A DNA stretch of 15,646 bases from Eubacterium sp. CAG:841 (lineage in GTDB: Bacteria; Bacillota; Clostridia; Oscillospirales; CAG-272): NCBI GenBank assembly GCA_000437375.1, contig FR898206.1:23368-39013 (forward strand), read 5' to 3'. Below are positions 7,301 to 14,710 of this stretch, piece after piece. How positions within the stretch are numbered: the stretch's first letter is position 1; every line of letters begins with the position of its first letter. The position numbers and the translations under genes were made by a program. The notes beneath the pieces were generated by a model. The model was not told where the DNA came from. It searched no databases and worked only from the letters and a program-made list of their open reading frames with translations.

Positions 7301-7953
7301 GAACGGCGGAAAGCTTCCACAACTTCAAGTCTCTTTATTATCTTCAGCTTCTTCTGACCCGATGAAGCGTCAAGCTCGGCTTTAAGTTCTTCGGAGAGCT
7401 TTTCAACATCTATCTCGTGAAGAAGTTCTTTTATGGCTTCGGCGCCCATACCGACGCGGAAATCGTTTTCGTACTTTTCGTACATATCGCGATATTCGCG
7501 TTCGGAAAGCATCTGCTTCTTTTCAAGCGGAGTGTTGCCGGGATCAAGAACTATATACTGCGCAAAGTAAAGCACCTTTTCAAGCGCTCTGGGAGAGATG
7601 TCAAGTATTGTTCCCATTCTTGAAGGAATGGCTCTGAAATACCAGATGTGGGATACGGGAGCTGCAAGCTCTATATGACCCATTCTCTCACGACGGACTT
7701 TCTTTGTCGTTACTTCAACGCCGCACTTTTCGCAGACTTTACCCTTATAACGCACACGCTTGTACTTTCCGCAAAGACATTCCCAGTCCTTTGTAGGTCC
7801 AAATATCTTCTCACAGAAAAGTCCGTCCTTTTCGGCACGCAGCGTGCGGTAGTTTATAGTCTCAGGCTTTGTTACCTCGCCGTGAGACCAGCTTCTTATC
7901 ATTTCGGGAGAGGCAAGCCCGATCTTTATAGAATCGAAAACATTTTTTGCCAT
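4372..7953 (-). CDS. rpoC: DNA-directed RNA polymerase beta' subunit
   Basis: The beta' subunit carries the active-site magnesium ligands and forms the clamp of RNA polymerase. The 1193-residue length matches the compact Firmicutes form without the large E. coli trigger-loop insertion. From the N-terminus: the first zinc site Cys59, Cys61, Cys74, Cys77; the NADFDGDQ catalytic motif at 447-454 with Asp449, Asp451 and Asp453; the bridge-helix segment DSGARGSIAQMKQLAGMRG (707-725); the second zinc site Cys794, Cys868, Cys875, Cys878; and the trigger-loop segment around MRTFHTGG (912-919). The ATG lies 16 bp after the rpoB stop, with AGGGGAG (7968-7962) in between at 8 nt spacing, so the two genes are cotranscribed and probably translationally linked. 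A terminator follows the stop codon. I see no missing catalytic residue. Confidence 0.99.
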   Translation of the reverse strand: MAKNVFDSIKIGLASPEMIRSWSHGEVTKPETINYRTLRAEKDGLFCEKIFGPTKDWECLCGKYKRVRYKGKVCEKCGVEVTTKKVRRERMGHIELAAPVSHIWYFRAIPSRMGTILDISPRALEKVLYFAQYIVLDPGNTPLEKKQMLSEREYRDMYEKYENDFRVGMGAEAIKELLHEIDVEKLSEELKAELDASSGQKKLKIIKRLEVVEAFRRSGNKPEWMILDVVPVIPPEIRPMVPLDGGRYATSDLNDLYRRVIIRNNRLKKLMELMAPEIIIKNEKRMLQEAVDALIDNGRHGKPVTGGSSSRPLKSLSEMLRGKQGRFRQNLLGKRVDYSGRSVIVVGPSLKIYQCGLPKEMALELFKPFVMKRLVETQNASNIKDAKKKVERVSPEVWDALENVIKDHPVLLNRAPTLHRLSIQAFEPILVEGRAIKLHPLVCTAFNADFDGDQMPVHVPLSSEAQAEARFLMLSANNFLKPADGKAVTVPSQDMVLGSYYLTIDRAGEKGEGGFYRDFDEAMMAYENGYLGIHAPIKVRVSKEIDGVVHTGIIDATLGRLIFNKPIPQDLGFVDRSDPAKLLDLEVAFPTAKKQLGEIVDRTIKKHGPTVTAQVLDDIKANGFKYSTKASISISVSDMTVPEEKKELIAAAEHEVEQITKNFRRGLLSDKERYDSVIKVWEETTKKVEEALLACLSRYNPIKMMADSGARGSIAQMKQLAGMRGLMFSATGKTMEIPIKSNFREGLNVLEYFIGARGSRKSLSDTALKTADSGYLTRRLVDVSQDVIVREDDCGTREGIWVSDVKDGNSVIEPLEDRLPGRYLIGDVVDKTTGEVIAHDGEFITPDTAKKIVASGAERVHVRSILKCKSKHGVCAHCYGSDMASGKTVSVGEAVGIIAAQSIGEPGTQLTMRTFHTGGIAGSDITQGLPRVEELFEARRPKKTATIAEVNGTVRIADAKKTRNVIVTTAEGEETVYPIPFGTKILVSEGSYVSRGDAITEGNMSLADITRINGLDAVYDYIIREVQRVYRSQSIKINDKHIEVIARQMTRKVRIEDGGDTTLLTGSMADITEFVSENEEIERRIAAGERTLRPATATPVLLGITKAALQTDSFLSAASFQETTKVLTDAAIKGKVDNLLGLKENVIIGKLIPAGTGLACYRDVEVERAPKPEDEEEQLYRRRGLMPINLDIR

Positions 7954-7969
7954 TTATATTTCTCCCCTC

Positions 7970-10900
7970 TCATTCATCATCGCCGAAATCATCATCGATC
8001 CCGCCGTCATACTCTTCCGAAAACTCATCGGAGAAATCATCGTCATCTTCAACGACTTCGCCGTTTTCATCTTCAACGAGCATATCGTCAGTTTCGCCTT
8101 CGCCCGCAACCGTTGCGCCGACATCGTCTTCCGTAACGTATACGGGACCTGCCTCATCCTCAAGGTCACTGAGCTGCGAAAGCTCTATTTCGTTGCCGTC
8201 CTCATCGAGAACGCGTATATCAAGCGCAAGAGACTGAAGCTCTTTTACAAGCACGCGGAAGGATTCCGGAACACCCGGCGTGGGTATATTCTGTCCCTTT
8301 ACAATTGCTTCAAAGGTCTTTACTCTTCCCGTTACGTCGTCGGACTTGACGGTAAGTATTTCCTGAAGCGTGTATGCCGCGCCGTATGCTTCAAGCGCCC
8401 AAACTTCCATTTCTCCGAAACGCTGACCGCCGAACTGCGCTTTACCGCCGAGAGGCTGCTGCGTGATAACGGAGTAAGGGCCTGTGCTTCTTGCGTGGAT
8501 TTTATCATCAACAAGGTGATGGAGCTTGAGATAATACATTATACCTACGGTTACGGGGTTGTCAAAAGGCTCGCCCGTTCTGCCATCGTAAAGTATTCTC
8601 TTTCCGTCCGAACGGAGACCTGCTTCTTTAAGCGCTTCCGTAATATCGGATTCTTTTGCTCCGTCGAATGCCGGAGTCATTACCTTAACGCCGAGCGTTC
8701 TTGCCGCAATACCGAGATGCACTTCAAGCACCTGACCGATATTCATTCGGGAAGGAACACCCAGTGGGTTAAGAACTATATCAAGAGGAGTGCCGTCTGC
8801 CATGTAAGGCATATCTTCGGGCGGAAGTATTCTCGATACAACGCCCTTGTTTCCGTGACGTCCTGCCATCTTGTCGCCGACGGAGATCTTACGTTTCTGT
8901 GCAACGTAAACTCTTACCGTCTTGTTTACACCGGGAGAAAGCTCGTCGGAGTTTTCGCGCGAGAACACTCTCACGTCTACAACTATACCAGACTCGCCGT
9001 GACGCAGACGAAGCGAAGTATCGCGTACTTCTCTTGCCTTTTCGCCGAATATCGCACGAAGAAGCCTTTCTTCTGCCGTAAGCTCGGTTTCGCCCTTAGG
9101 CGTGACCTTACCCACAAGAATATCTCCGGCACGGACTTCGGTACCGTTGCGGATGATGCCGTCCTGATCGAGATCCTTGAGCGTATCATCGCTGCAGTTG
9201 GGAATCTCGCGTGTGATCTCTTCCGGTCCGAGTTTTGTGTCTCTTGCTTCTATCGTGTATTCTTCTATATGAATGGAAGTATATACGTCGTCTCTTACAA
9301 GGCGCTCGTTGAGAAGAACGGCGTCCTCGTAGTTGTAACCTTCCCATGTCATAAATCCGATAAGAGCGTTCTTGCCGAGCGAAATTTCTCCGTTCGACGT
9401 TGCGGGACCATCGGCGATAACATCGCCTTTGTCAAGCTTTTCGCCGACGCTTACGATCGGACGCTGGTTTATGCACGTTCCCTGATTTGAACGTTTGAAC
9501 TTGAGAAGCTCGTAGGTATCCTTTATGCCGTTCTCGCGGGCAACAACTACCTTGTCTGCGCTTACATATTCAACGGTTCCGGCTTCCTTTGCGAGAACAC
9601 ATATTCCGGAATCTATTGCAGCCTTGTGTTCCATACCCGTAGCAACGATAGGAGATTCCGTCATAAGAAGCGGCACTGCCTGCTTCTGCATGTTCGATCC
9701 CATCAGCGCACGGGAGTTATCGTCGTTGTCAAGGAACGGGATGAAGCCCGTAGCAACAGATATCGCCATTCTCGGCGAAACGTCTACATAATCCACCTTG
9801 CTTGCGGGGACTTCTATAATTTCGTTTCTTTCTCTTACAAGAACTCTGCGGTTGATGAAGCGTCCCTCTTCGTCGATGGGCTCGCCTGCCTGAGCGATTA
9901 TATAATCGTCCTCGATATCGGCTGTCATATACTCAACTATATCGGTAAGCTTTCCGGTTTCCTTATCGACCTTGCGGTAAGGAGCCTCGATAAAGCCGTA
10001 GTCATTGAGTTTCGCGTAGCACGCAAGATATGAAATAAGACCGATGTTAGGACCTTCGGGCGTTTCTATCGGGCAGATACGTCCGTAGTGAGTGTAGTGA
10101 ACGTCACGGACCTCAAACGAAGCTCTGTCACGCGAGATACCGCCGGGACCAAGTGCCGAAAGACGACGCTTGTGGGTAAGCTCTGCAAGAGGGTTGTTCT
10201 GATCCATGAACTGTGAAAGGGGCGATGAACCGAAGAATTCGCGGATCGCGCCCACAACGGGACGGCTGTTGATAAGCGTCTGCGGAGTGAGAGAATCGGC
10301 GTCCTGAATGTTCATTCTTTCCTTGATGTTCTTATCCATCTTCGAGAAGCCTATTCTCATCTGATTCTGGATAAGCTCGCCTACGGCGCGGATACGACGG
10401 TTTCCGAGATGGTCGATATCGTCCGTAGTGCCTATGCCGTGCGAAAGGCATATAAGATAGTTAATGGAAGCGAAAATGTCTTCCTTTGTTATATGACGGG
10501 GAGAGAACTCGTTTATTCTCGTCTTTGCCGCGTTTATAACGGCTGCCTTGAAATCGTCAAAGTCACCGTCTGCCTGTTCCTGCATTTCAAGAAGCATTGC
10601 AAGACTTACTTTCTCGCAAAGTCCGGCTTCTTCCTTGAGGTCTATGCCGAATATCTTCTTGCAGTCGACCATTCCGTTGGAAATTACCTTGCACTCTTTG
10701 TCCTCGCCTACTTTTACATAAGCTTCGGTAACGCCGGCATCCTCGATCTCAAGTGCTTCCTCGCGGGAAAGCTCTTTTCCTGCGTCGAACATAAGCTCGC
10801 CGGTGATGGGGTTGATAACGGGTCTTGTAAGGGTATGTCCGGCAAGTCTTCTACCGAGAGCCGTCTTCTTGTCGAACTTATATCTGCCCACAGCGCCGAG

Positions 10901-11734
10901 ATCGTATCTCTTGGGATCGAAGAAAGTATTGGTGAGCTGGATCTGAGCGCTCTCCATAAGCGGAGGTTCGCCCGGACGGAGCTTTCTGTATATCTCTTTG
11001 AGAGATTCTTCGTAAGGAGTCGTGCCGTTCTTGTCGGCTTCCTCCTGCATACCGTCCTTTGCAAGCGTAGCGACTATCTTGGGATCGTCGCCGAAAAGCG
11101 CCTTTATACCCGTCTCGGTCGAAGTTTCTTCTTCAAGAGCGCGGATAAGGATTGTAACCGGTATTTTACGGTTTTTGTCTATACGGACGTAGAATACGTC
11201 GCTTGCGTCCGTTTCGTATTCAAGCCATGCGCCGCGATAAGGAATTACCTGCGCGGTGAGTATCTGTTTGCCCGTTTTGTCGATGGCGGTATCATAATAC
11301 ATACCGGGAGAACGGACGAGCTGCGAAACGACAACGCGTTCTGCACCGTTGATAACGAACGTGCCGCTGTCTGTCATCAGCGGGAATTCACCCATAAAGA
11401 TGTCCTGCTGTTTTACTTCGCCGGTAGACTTGTTCGTAAGACGGACTGTCACTCTGAGCGGAGAAGCATAGTTTACGTCGCGTTCCTTGCATTCTTCAAC
11501 GGGATACTTCGGTTCCGCGTCGATAGAATAGCCGACGAATTCGATTACGAGATTACCTGAGTAGTCCACGATAGGCGAAACATCTGCGAGAACTTCCGAG
11601 AGTCCCTTGTCCAAAAGCCACTTGTACGACTTTTTCTGGATCTCGAGAAGATCGGGCATATCGAGTATTTCGTCGATCTTAGCAAAACTCTGTCTTACTA
11701 CGTTCTTACCGAGCTGCTTGGGTTTGGTTCTCAA
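7970..11734 (-). CDS. rpoB: DNA-directed RNA polymerase beta subunit
   Basis: The beta subunit forms one pincer of RNA polymerase and the rifampicin pocket. The product has 1254 residues. The first residues are MRTKPKQ from a TTG codon at 11734. No ATG or GTG lies in frame in the 24 bases upstream, and GGAGTGA sits 7 nt before the TTG. The rifampicin cluster region spans about 502-532 (SQFMDQNNPLAELTHKRR at 507-524). Gln508, Asp511, His521, Arg524 and Ser526 match the sensitive residues Q513, D516, H526, R529 and S531 of E. coli. Position 505 is Pro where E. coli has Gln510. The C-terminus carries an acidic tail (about 1189-1254) with 31 Asp/Glu among 66 residues and no Lys or Arg. No rplJ or rplL precedes it; instead it has its own promoter and leader. 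Confidence 0.99.
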   Translation of the reverse strand: MRTKPKQLGKNVVRQSFAKIDEILDMPDLLEIQKKSYKWLLDKGLSEVLADVSPIVDYSGNLVIEFVGYSIDAEPKYPVEECKERDVNYASPLRVTVRLTNKSTGEVKQQDIFMGEFPLMTDSGTFVINGAERVVVSQLVRSPGMYYDTAIDKTGKQILTAQVIPYRGAWLEYETDASDVFYVRIDKNRKIPVTILIRALEEETSTETGIKALFGDDPKIVATLAKDGMQEEADKNGTTPYEESLKEIYRKLRPGEPPLMESAQIQLTNTFFDPKRYDLGAVGRYKFDKKTALGRRLAGHTLTRPVINPITGELMFDAGKELSREEALEIEDAGVTEAYVKVGEDKECKVISNGMVDCKKIFGIDLKEEAGLCEKVSLAMLLEMQEQADGDFDDFKAAVINAAKTRINEFSPRHITKEDIFASINYLICLSHGIGTTDDIDHLGNRRIRAVGELIQNQMRIGFSKMDKNIKERMNIQDADSLTPQTLINSRPVVGAIREFFGSSPLSQFMDQNNPLAELTHKRRLSALGPGGISRDRASFEVRDVHYTHYGRICPIETPEGPNIGLISYLACYAKLNDYGFIEAPYRKVDKETGKLTDIVEYMTADIEDDYIIAQAGEPIDEEGRFINRRVLVRERNEIIEVPASKVDYVDVSPRMAISVATGFIPFLDNDDNSRALMGSNMQKQAVPLLMTESPIVATGMEHKAAIDSGICVLAKEAGTVEYVSADKVVVARENGIKDTYELLKFKRSNQGTCINQRPIVSVGEKLDKGDVIADGPATSNGEISLGKNALIGFMTWEGYNYEDAVLLNERLVRDDVYTSIHIEEYTIEARDTKLGPEEITREIPNCSDDTLKDLDQDGIIRNGTEVRAGDILVGKVTPKGETELTAEERLLRAIFGEKAREVRDTSLRLRHGESGIVVDVRVFSRENSDELSPGVNKTVRVYVAQKRKISVGDKMAGRHGNKGVVSRILPPEDMPYMADGTPLDIVLNPLGVPSRMNIGQVLEVHLGIAARTLGVKVMTPAFDGAKESDITEALKEAGLRSDGKRILYDGRTGEPFDNPVTVGIMYYLKLHHLVDDKIHARSTGPYSVITQQPLGGKAQFGGQRFGEMEVWALEAYGAAYTLQEILTVKSDDVTGRVKTFEAIVKGQNIPTPGVPESFRVLVKELQSLALDIRVLDEDGNEIELSQLSDLEDEAGPVYVTEDDVGATVAGEGETDDMLVEDENGEVVEDDDDFSDEFSEEYDGGIDDDFGDDE

Positions 11735-11763
11735 TGTACGATCACTCCATTCAAGTTTTCTGC

Positions 11764-11804
11764 GGCAGAGCGTTCCGCCCTGAGCGGACTCCCTTTGCCC
11801 TGCC
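11764..11804 (-). promoter_or_regulatory. Two-tier hairpin in the rpoB leader
   Basis: On the minus strand GGCAGGGC (11804-11797) pairs with GCTCTGCC (11771-11764) over 8 bp with one G-U pair. The enclosed 25 nt hold a second stem, TCCGC/GCGGA (11788-11784 with 11778-11774). The structure ends about 16 nt before the GGAGTGA ribosome binding site of rpoB. No U-run follows it. A role in controlling rpoB translation or elongation through the leader is inference. Confidence 0.45.
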
Positions 11805-11829
11805 TTTTGTTTTTATTCGTTCCACTCCG

Positions 11830-11849
11830 CAAAAGCACGCCGCCTTTTG
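11830..11849 (-). other. Small hairpin in the rpoB leader
   Basis: On the minus strand CAAAAG and CTTTTG form a 6-bp stem around the 8-nt GC-rich loop GCGGCGTG. It precedes the larger leader hairpin by about 25 nt. Pairing is modest and the function is unknown. Confidence 0.3.
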
Positions 11850-11922
11850 ACATTTTTCTCCGTTTAAGGACATCTGAAGCTCAAAAAAAGGCACTGTTGC
11901 GAGCATTGTAATGCAATTTACA

Positions 11923-11951
11923 AGTATATCATCTGTTTTACGATATGTCAA
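11923..11951 (-). promoter_or_regulatory. Sigma-A promoter of rpoB-rpoC
   Basis: On the minus strand there is a perfect TTGACA (11951-11946), a 17-nt spacer and TATACT (11928-11923), with a TG at the extended -10 position. Predicted transcription start is near 11916, about 180 nt before the rpoB TTG. The A/T-rich bases upstream are shared with the divergent alaS promoter and could act as UP elements. Confidence 0.85.
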
Positions 11952-11981
11952 GTTAATTTTTACATTTTTTCTATAGGAATG

Positions 11982-12010
11982 TTGACATTTTTTCATCAAA
12001 GCAATATAAT
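11982..12010 (+). promoter_or_regulatory. Perfect-consensus sigma-A promoter of alaS
   Basis: TTGACA (11982-11987), a 17-nt spacer and TATAAT (12005-12010) match the sigma-A consensus at every position. Predicted transcription start is near 12017, leaving a leader of about 55 nt before the alaS ATG. The -35 box is 30 bp from the -35 box of the divergent rpoB promoter. Confidence 0.9.
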
Positions 12011-12021
12011 GAATATAACTT

Positions 12022-12035
12022 GCCGCATAAGCGGC
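12022..12035 (+). other. Small hairpin near the 5' end of the alaS mRNA
   Basis: GCCGC and GCGGC pair over 5 bp with the loop ATAA, about 5 nt after the predicted transcription start. Such 5'-end hairpins can protect mRNA; here that is inference. It is far too small to be a T-box. Confidence 0.35.
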
Positions 12036-12072
12036 GTAAAATCAAACTTTTATCGGAAGGCAAACTGAAATT

Positions 12073-14697
12073 ATGAAATGGACATCACTTAACGACCTGC
12101 GGGCGTCTTTTCTCTCGTTTTTTGAGTCGAAGGGTCATCTCTGTCGCGGGAGCTATCCTCTCGTTCCGGAAAACGACAAGTCTCTTCTCCTCATAGTAGC
12201 GGGAATGGCTCCGCTTAAAAAATATTTCACGGGCGAACTTACTCCTCCCTGCCGTCGAATGGCAACCTGTCAGAAGTGTATCCGTACAAATGATATAGAA
12301 AACGTCGGATATACGGCGCGTCACGGCACATTCTTTGAAATGCTCGGAAACTTCTCCTTCGGCGATTATTTCAAGCAGGACGCTTTACCGTGGGCTTGGG
12401 AATATCTCACAAAGGTTCTTGAAATTCCGGAGGACAAGCTCTGGCCCTCCGTTTACAAAGAGGACGACGAAGCATATGCTATCTGGCGTGATAAAATAGG
12501 CGTAAGAGAAGATCACATCGTCCGTCTCGGCAAAGAGGACAACTTCTGGGAACACGGTTCCGGCCCCTGCGGTCCTTGCTCGGAAATATATTTCGATCGC
12601 GGTGAAAAATACGGTTGCGGAAAGCCCGATTGCAAACCGGGTTGCGACTGTGACCGCTATATGGAAATCTGGAATAACGTTTTCTCGCAGTTCAATAACG
12701 ACGGCAACGGCAACTATACCGAGCTTGCGTCGAAAAATATAGACACCGGCATGGGACTTGAACGTCTCGCCTGCGTCATGCAGGGCGTAGACAGTATGTT
12801 TGAGGTTGACACCATAAAGAACATCATCACCGCCATAAGCGATAAAGCCGGAATAAAATATCACGACGATCCAAAAGCCGACATTTCGCTGCGTATCATC
12901 GCAGACCATTCAAGAGCTTCGGCATTTCTCATCGCCGACGGCGTAATGCCATCAAACGAAGGCAGAGGCTACGTTCTTCGCAGACTTCTCCGCCGCGCGT
13001 GCCGTCACGGCAAGCTTCTCGGAATAAAAGGCGCGTTCCTTTCCGATATAATGGCTGTCGTTGCGCACGAAAATCTCTCCGCATATCCCGAGCTTACCGA
13101 AAAGTTCGACTATATAAGCAAGATAGTTTCTATGGAAGAAGAACGCTTTGACGCAAACGTCGAAGCGGGGATGAACCTTCTTGACACTCTCACCGAAAAA
13201 GCAAAGGCAAGCGGAGCAAAAGTGCTCGACGGCGCCGATGTTTTCAAGCTTTCCGATACATTCGGTTTCCCGATAGATCTCACGCGTGAGATCGCAGCAG
13301 AAAGAGGGCTCGGAATAGACGAGGAAGGCTACAAAAAATGTCTTGACGAACAGAAAGCCCGTGCAAGAGCCGCAAGAGGAAACATAAGCGGCTGGCAGGA
13401 CAAGTCCCTCTTCTCCGAATTTGAAAAAACCGTATTTACGGGCTATGAAAAGACAGAGGACGAAAGCGAAATAATCGCCGTCGTTGATCCGGACACTCAC
13501 GAGCCTACCGACGTTTCGGGCGAAAGCGCAATAATCATCACAAAATCGACATGTTTCTACGGTGAAGGCGGCGGTCAGGTAGGCGATACGGGCGTAATCG
13601 AAAGTGAAAACGGCAAAGCAACAGTGACCGATACAAAAAAGGCGGACGGCATATATCTGCACATCTGTCATGTTGAAAGCGGCTCCTTCTCCGCAGGAGA
13701 CAAAGTGACTCTCAAAGTAGACGCGGAGCGCCGCGCCGCATCAGCGCGCAATCACAGCTCCGTCCATCTGCTCGACGCCGCACTCCGTCAGGTACTCGGC
13801 GATCATATCCGTCAGTCCGGCTCTATGGTCGATGCCGAAAGAGGACGTTTTGACTTTACTCACTTCTCCGCCGTAACTCCGGAAGAGCTTGACAAAGTCG
13901 AACGTATTATAAACGAAAAAATACTTGAAAATATTCCCGTCGTGACTGTCGAAACCGATCTTGAATCGGCAAAGAAATCCGGCGCTATCGCTTTGTTCGG
14001 CGAAAAATACGGCGACATCGTCCGTGTTGTAAAAATTGGTGATTTTTCAAGCGAGCTTTGTGGCGGAACGCATGTACATTCAACGGGAAGCATAGGCTGC
14101 GTGAGAATTCTCTCCGAAAGCTCGGTTGCCGCAGGAACAAGAAGAATAGAGCTTGTTTCCGGCATGGGAGCGTATGAGCTTGCAAAGGCTCAGGGCGCGA
14201 CGGTAAAAGCCACGCTTTCCGCACTTAAAATAAGCGACGAAGACGAAATAACATCAAAAATAGCTTCGCTTCAGAACGAGCTTAAACAGGCAAAGAAAGA
14301 CCTTGAAGCAATGTCTCTCAAGGCGGCGTCGGCAGGCGTTGCGGAAATGCTATCGAAAGCGGAGAGCGTCGGCGCGATAAAGGTTGCTTCGATGCAGACT
14401 TCTCTTCCCGTTGACACGGTAAGAAGCCTTTCCGATGATATAAAAGCAAACCATCCCGATACCGTAGCCGTTATATCAACCGACTGCGGCGGAAAATATT
14501 CTCTCGTCTGCGTTTGCGGCAAAGATGCGCTTGCGGCAGGAGTCAAGGCTCCGCTTGTTCTTCGTGAACTTTCAACATTTGTCGGCGGCGGCGGTGGCGG
14601 ACGTCCGGACAGCGCTATGGCGGGCGGAATGAAATATCCCGAAAAGCTCGGCGAAGCGTTCTCATCGCTTTCCGAAATTATAAAAAAGCTGATTTAA
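12073..14697 (+). CDS. alaS: Alanyl-tRNA synthetase
   Basis: This class II synthetase charges tRNA-Ala and edits misacylated Ser and Gly. The 874-residue product has the usual length. The catalytic domain opens with LRASFLSFFESKGH (9-22) and holds RMATCQKCIRTNDIENVG (62-79) and TFFEMLGNFSFGDYF (86-100). A Cys-rich insert, Cys182, Cys187, Cys191 and Cys193, precedes RYMEIWN and may bind metal. The editing domain has His561 and His565 with Cys663 and His667 as the zinc ligands (HSSVH and CGGTH). A helical linker at about 723-755 leads to the C-Ala domain with a glycine run and GRPDSAMAGG (843-852). The ATG at 12073 is preceded by GGAAGG (12055-12060) at a longish 12 nt, but the N-terminus fits the family. 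The leader is too short for a T-box. It heads an operon with mscL and a HIT gene. Confidence 0.98.
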   Translation: MKWTSLNDLRASFLSFFESKGHLCRGSYPLVPENDKSLLLIVAGMAPLKKYFTGELTPPCRRMATCQKCIRTNDIENVGYTARHGTFFEMLGNFSFGDYFKQDALPWAWEYLTKVLEIPEDKLWPSVYKEDDEAYAIWRDKIGVREDHIVRLGKEDNFWEHGSGPCGPCSEIYFDRGEKYGCGKPDCKPGCDCDRYMEIWNNVFSQFNNDGNGNYTELASKNIDTGMGLERLACVMQGVDSMFEVDTIKNIITAISDKAGIKYHDDPKADISLRIIADHSRASAFLIADGVMPSNEGRGYVLRRLLRRACRHGKLLGIKGAFLSDIMAVVAHENLSAYPELTEKFDYISKIVSMEEERFDANVEAGMNLLDTLTEKAKASGAKVLDGADVFKLSDTFGFPIDLTREIAAERGLGIDEEGYKKCLDEQKARARAARGNISGWQDKSLFSEFEKTVFTGYEKTEDESEIIAVVDPDTHEPTDVSGESAIIITKSTCFYGEGGGQVGDTGVIESENGKATVTDTKKADGIYLHICHVESGSFSAGDKVTLKVDAERRAASARNHSSVHLLDAALRQVLGDHIRQSGSMVDAERGRFDFTHFSAVTPEELDKVERIINEKILENIPVVTVETDLESAKKSGAIALFGEKYGDIVRVVKIGDFSSELCGGTHVHSTGSIGCVRILSESSVAAGTRRIELVSGMGAYELAKAQGATVKATLSALKISDEDEITSKIASLQNELKQAKKDLEAMSLKAASAGVAEMLSKAESVGAIKVASMQTSLPVDTVRSLSDDIKANHPDTVAVISTDCGGKYSLVCVCGKDALAAGVKAPLVLRELSTFVGGGGGGRPDSAMAGGMKYPEKLGEAFSSLSEIIKKLI

Positions 14698-14710
14698 GGA
14701 GGGCCTCAAA

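Noticed and set aside
8495..9490. A 331-codon plus-strand open frame antisense to rpoB
   Set aside because: Same reasoning: fully opposite conserved RpoB sequence, no recognisable domain, no promoter of its own that I can see.
10409..11560. A 383-codon plus-strand open frame antisense to rpoB
   Set aside because: It lies wholly opposite a certain gene. Its length is explained by codon bias of rpoB; the product has no recognisable domain and many Cys, Tyr and Phe residues typical of a shadow frame.
11751..11999. An 82-codon minus-strand open frame between rpoB and alaS
   Set aside because: It starts upstream of the rpoB promoter, runs through both promoter boxes and the leader hairpins, has no clear ribosome binding site, and its composition does not resemble its neighbours.
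11735..12072. Possible T-box or other tRNA-sensing leader in front of alaS
   Set aside because: The perfect promoter at 11982-12010 leaves about 55 nt of leader, and I see no specifier-loop or T-box-like conserved segment.
12952..13671. A 239-codon minus-strand open frame antisense to alaS
   Set aside because: Shadow of the alaS coding frame; the conserved AlaRS motifs occupy the other strand and the antisense product is unrecognisable.
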